The notes beneath the pieces were generated by a model, which saw only the letters and a program-made list of their open reading frames with translations, was not told the DNA's origin and did no database searches. DNA of 64,000 nucleotides. Source: Ascidiaceihabitans sp034111945. GTDB taxonomy: Bacteria > Pseudomonadota > Alphaproteobacteria > Rhodobacterales > Rhodobacteraceae. The position numbers and the translations under genes were made by a program. Of the stretch, positions 61,131-64,000 are shown in pieces; the stretch's first letter is position 1, and the number at the start of each line of letters is the position of its first letter. The stretch covers positions 61,518 through 125,517 of the forward strand of contig JBLHSG010000010.1 of NCBI GenBank assembly GCA_047626725.1. Reading direction: 5' to 3'.

Positions 61131-61146
61131 CTATTCTTTGGGATAG
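61131..61146 (-). promoter_or_regulatory. Shared 16-bp motif upstream of algE
   Basis: CTATTCTTTGGGATAG on the plus strand, 104 bases before the algE start. With its flanks CCC and GGG it becomes a 22-bp inverted repeat with one mismatched arm position. Best of the copies in the locus. Confidence 0.65.
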
Positions 61147-61375
61147 GGGCTGCGCGAATAAGGTGACAAAATACGTGTTTTCAGGGGGTTATCGGCGGGT
61201 TTTGGGATAGCTGTTGCGAATAATTTCTGGCCCGATGCGTGGTTTTGTTGGTTGTGGGGCTGGTTGTGTCTGTAAAACACGACGTCAGCGCGCAAAGATC
61301 AGGTGATCTAGGTCACTTCGCACGCCATCCGCCAAGGTCACCAACAGGCTAAGGTTTTCCTGACTTCTCGGATTT

Positions 61376-61417
61376 CGAAATGTCGGTCATACTCTTTGAA
61401 TTATGACCGACATTTCG
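61376..61417. promoter_or_regulatory. Long perfect inverted repeat upstream of hydrolase
   Basis: CGAAATGTCGGTCAT at 61376-61390 and its exact complement ATGACCGACATTTCG at 61403-61417, with 12 bases between. It ends 11 bases before the hydrolase start and overlaps the ribosome-binding site. It has no T run, so it is an operator or an mRNA hairpin rather than a terminator. Confidence 0.7.
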
Positions 61418-61428
61418 GAGCTTTTGAT

Positions 61429-62352
61429 ATGACCCTTTTCTTTTCGCGCCGCACCTACAACAGTTCGAACAATACATTCACCAATAATGCGTCGACCGTG
61501 ACGCGCTATTTGTCAGTTGTGGGCGATGGCCCAAACGGCGGCACGTGGCGCGGCAATATGATGGATCAGTCCGCCTGGCTTACCCAAGTATCGGGCCAGT
61601 TGGGTTCAAACGACATCCTTTTATACGTGCACGGGTTCAACACCTCGCAACCTGACATGCTGCGCCGGTCTGCTTTGATCGAAGCAGGCGTGAAACGGCA
61701 CGGGTTTCGCGGTGCGTTTGTCGCCTATGATTGGCCAAGCGATGGATCACTGGCCAAATACCCCTCAGATCGGCGTGATGCGAAAAAAACAGCGCCGGCT
61801 TTGGTGATCGACGGGATCGCGCCGTTGCTGGGCCTGCCGTCGCGCCCGAAAATTCATGTGATCGCGCATTCAATGGGGGCCTATCTGGTGCTGCGCGCGT
61901 TTTCGGATTTTGGCGATTCAATTGGCCTCGGCCACGCGGGCTGGAGCACGGATCAAGTTATGTTCGCCGCCGCTGATGTTGATCAGGCGTGGATGGAAAA
62001 AGGCGCGTGGGGCGGTTTGGTCATGAATGAACGCAGCACACGGTTCACCGACTACTATAATCAAAAGGACGAAGTGTTGAACCTGTCGCGTAGTTTCATC
62101 AATGGACGCACGCGCGCTGGGCGCAGTGGATTGCCCGCCATGCTGCATCCTAAACATGTGGATGTGTATTGTAACGAACAGTACAAACGCGATGTTCCGG
62201 GTGCCAAACGCACGATCCCGTATTCCCATCGGTGGTGGTTTGATAATGACGGGTTTTTCAAGGACGTTGCAAAGACCATCGCCGGTGATGACGAAAACAC
62301 GATGAACACGCGGCGGGTGACCAACACCACTGATTTGGCGTTGTTGACGTAA
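61429..62352 (+). CDS. Alpha/beta hydrolase (DUF900 type)
   Basis: 307 residues from ATG 61429 (MTLFFSRRTYNSSNNTF), after GGAG. An oxyanion region ILLYVHGFNTSQPD, then AYDWPSDGS, and the nucleophile elbow VIAHSMGAYLVLRAF (AHSMG, about residue 155) are seen, which match DUF900 alpha/beta hydrolases. A catalytic Asp in FAAADVDQ and a His in PKHVDVY are candidates. No signal peptide. The substrate is unknown. It starts just past a long inverted repeat. Confidence 0.8.
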   Translation: MTLFFSRRTYNSSNNTFTNNASTVTRYLSVVGDGPNGGTWRGNMMDQSAWLTQVSGQLGSNDILLYVHGFNTSQPDMLRRSALIEAGVKRHGFRGAFVAYDWPSDGSLAKYPSDRRDAKKTAPALVIDGIAPLLGLPSRPKIHVIAHSMGAYLVLRAFSDFGDSIGLGHAGWSTDQVMFAAADVDQAWMEKGAWGGLVMNERSTRFTDYYNQKDEVLNLSRSFINGRTRAGRSGLPAMLHPKHVDVYCNEQYKRDVPGAKRTIPYSHRWWFDNDGFFKDVAKTIAGDDENTMNTRRVTNTTDLALLT

Positions 62353-62449
62353 TATAGTCGGGCCACGCAAAACCGATTGGACGATTGTGCAAAACGTGCC
62401 TCTATATAGATGACTGTATATAGACGGCACTTTGCCCAAGGATCACGTC

Positions 62450-63619
62450 GTGACACATTACACCACTACACCGCTTCAGGATCAGATGACCGCGTGGCGC
62501 CATGATTTCCATCGCCATCCCGAGTTGGGGTTTGACGAAACCCGCACGGCCGCCCGTGTTGGCGATCTGTTGGAAAGCTGGGGGATAGAGGTACATCGCG
62601 GTATTGGTCGCACTGGTGTTGTTGGGGTGCTGCGTCGTGGAACAGGGCCTGCCAGTATCGGGCTGCGCGCGGATATGGATGCATTGCCGATCACCGAGGC
62701 GAACAGCTTTGACTATATATCCCAAAACAAAGGCGTCATGCATGCCTGTGGTCACGACGGGCATACATCGATGTTACTGGGGGCCGCGCAACATCTGGCG
62801 CAGCACGGCACATTTGACGGAACTGTCGTGTTTATCTTTCAGCCAAACGAGGAACACGGGCAGGGCGCACCTGCCATGATTGCGGATGGGCTGTTTGATC
62901 AGTTCCCCGTGGATCAGGTGTTTGCCATTCACAACATGCCGGGGATGGAAACGGGGCACATCGCGATGCGTGTCGGGCCGATGACCGCTGCAGAAAGCCT
63001 GTTTGAGATCACGATCAATGCCCGTGGCGGTCACGCAGCCCTGCCGCACATGGGGGTAGACGCGATTGTTGTCGGCGCGCAGATCGTGAATGCGTTGCAG
63101 ACTATAGTGTCTCGTAAATTGAACCCCGGTTTGAACGGCGTGGTGTCGGTGACCGAATTCATCGCTGACGGGTCACGTAATGTGCTGCCGGGGACTGCTA
63201 CCTTAAAAGGGGACGCACGTGCGCTGACCCCAGACACCAACAAAACCATCGAAATGCGTATGCGTCAGATTGTTGCCGGTATTTGCGCCGCACACGATGT
63301 AACGGCCGAGGTCAGCTATAACACGATCTTTCCGCCAACCATTAACAGTGTTGATGCGGTTCGAATGGCGGCAACCGCTGGTCGTGCGGTGTTTGGGGAT
63401 GATCACGTAGACGACACGTGCGCCCCAAAACTGTTTTCCGAAGACTTTGCGCATATGGCATCCGCAGGGCAGGGGTGCTTTCTATTGCTCGGGAATGGCA
63501 CCACAGGTGCACATGCCAGAACGCTGCATTCTGCGGATTATGACTTTAACGATGCGGCCTTGGCTGCGGGATCATCGTTTTGGGTCACATTGGTGGAACA
63601 GACGCTCGTTACTGCATAA
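62450..63619 (+). CDS. M20-family amidohydrolase (hippurate hydrolase-like)
   Basis: 389 residues from GTG 62450, seven bases after AAGGA; a TTG six codons upstream is the alternative. Metal-dependent amidohydrolase of the M20D group with WRHDFHRHPELGFDETRTAARV, GLRADMDALPITE, MHACGHDGHTSMLLGAA, FIFQPNEEHGQGAPAMI and a dimerisation lid with ARGGHAALPHMGVD. It should remove acyl groups from N-acyl amino acids such as hippurate or N-acetyl amino acids; which one cannot be told. Last gene before a non-coding end. Confidence 0.9.
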   Translation: MTHYTTTPLQDQMTAWRHDFHRHPELGFDETRTAARVGDLLESWGIEVHRGIGRTGVVGVLRRGTGPASIGLRADMDALPITEANSFDYISQNKGVMHACGHDGHTSMLLGAAQHLAQHGTFDGTVVFIFQPNEEHGQGAPAMIADGLFDQFPVDQVFAIHNMPGMETGHIAMRVGPMTAAESLFEITINARGGHAALPHMGVDAIVVGAQIVNALQTIVSRKLNPGLNGVVSVTEFIADGSRNVLPGTATLKGDARALTPDTNKTIEMRMRQIVAGICAAHDVTAEVSYNTIFPPTINSVDAVRMAATAGRAVFGDDHVDDTCAPKLFSEDFAHMASAGQGCFLLLGNGTTGAHARTLHSADYDFNDAALAAGSSFWVTLVEQTLVTA

Positions 63620-64000
63620 TTGCCCGAACCGAGTCGGCCTGACCCCCGGATTCGACCAGATTGCCGATCAGCTGACGAACATTAGGCAGGCGAATGTGTG
63701 AATCACCATTCCCCAAAGGGATGAATCGCAACCCCAATCCATACAGACATGACCAAAGTCTAAATGATGGGCGGTTTAGCTCAATTTAAAGGCGAGTTTT
63801 CGCGAACCTGTGGATAACTTTCCTCATAAAACGAGGGGTTTTTGGGCGCTAACAGGAAAAAACGAAGAAAATGCATTTTAGGTCAAAAAAGGCCTTGCGG
63901 GTCTTGGGAACTCGCCTTAGAACCCCCCTTACCGGACGAGCAGAGACGCTCCAACGGGGCAGCGGACGGGACGGACTGAGGCGGAGACGCTGAGGGAGAG
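63620..64000. other. Non-coding end region, possible stable-RNA operon leader
   Basis: No gene is seen. TGTGGATAA at 63809-63817 is a perfect DnaA-box sequence (reverse TTATCCACA). From about 63890 TTGCGG and TTAGAA are spaced 16 bases apart as a possible promoter, followed by a GC-rich, purine-rich tract (GACGAGCAGAGACGCTCC, GGCGGAGACGCTGAGGGAGA) that resembles leaders of rRNA operons in Rhodobacteraceae. The assignment rests on look alone; the 16S gene would start past the window. Confidence 0.35.

Larger units (their letters stand above)
61042..61428. other. Divergent regulatory region between algE and the hydrolase
   Basis: About 390 bases without a gene. It holds the strongest copy of the shared 16-bp motif (61131-61146) on the algE side and a 15-bp perfect inverted repeat (61376-61417) on the hydrolase side. 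No other coding sign is seen. Confidence 0.7.

Noticed and set aside
63780..63840. Chromosomal origin
   Set aside because: Only one DnaA box is seen, and dnaA, hemE, parAB or an AT-rich unwinding region are absent.

Overview
The window looks like a chromosomal segment of an alphaproteobacterium of the Rhodobacteraceae (marine Roseobacter group). The grounds are the gene families and their order (ihfB-lapA-trpF-trpB, the glpSTPQUV-type glycerol importer, the Hint-domain protein, the long rplY/pth pair), many GTG/TTG starts and moderately high GC. No plasmid, phage, IS element or CRISPR array was seen.

Layout. 1-16 kb is mostly housekeeping: a truncated Hint-domain protein at the left edge, ihfB, a LapA-domain protein, trpF, trpB, a serine hydrolase/DUF2237/pentapeptide operon, a DUF2332 protein, pth, rplY, an MFS transporter, a sulfotransferase-like protein, an FMN lactate dehydrogenase, a Tat-exported nitroreductase with a MarR regulator, trpA and ychF. 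tRNA-Ser(GCT) lies at 16.8 kb. 17-26 kb is a minus-strand operon for assimilation of nitrite (or sulfite) and cyanate: a siroheme-synthesis protein with a truncated methyltransferase half, an FNT channel, a PP2C-kinase fusion, cyanase, a siroheme/4Fe-4S reductase and a diflavin reductase. A frameshifted LysR gene is divergent from it. 26-28.7 kb holds an EamA transporter, a metallophosphoesterase and an iron alcohol dehydrogenase. 28.7-40.6 kb is a glycerol regulon: glpD, the ABC importer GlpS-T-P-Q-U-V, glpK, and divergently glpR plus a second, paralogous pair of permeases without ATPase or binding protein. An ArsR/old-yellow-enzyme pair follows.

42-61 kb is the most unusual part: a complete but rearranged alginate-type (polymannuronate) export locus on the minus strand, algE-like, algF, algI, algJ, algX, then a periplasmic molybdopterin-oxidoreductase-fold protein with a hybrid histidine kinase, then alg44, alg8, algA, algD and a large RTX protein. 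A NarL-type response regulator converges on it. algG, algL and algK are not found. A 16-bp inverted motif, CTATYCTTTSGNATAG, lies 79-104 nt upstream of algE, of algD and of the periplasmic-sensor gene, with a degenerate copy before alg44. This suggests one regulator, perhaps fed by the kinase and its HPt domain through the NarL regulator, controls the whole locus.

61.4-63.6 kb carries an alpha/beta hydrolase preceded by a long palindrome and an M20 amidohydrolase. The last 380 bases are non-coding and may be the promoter and leader of a downstream stable-RNA operon.
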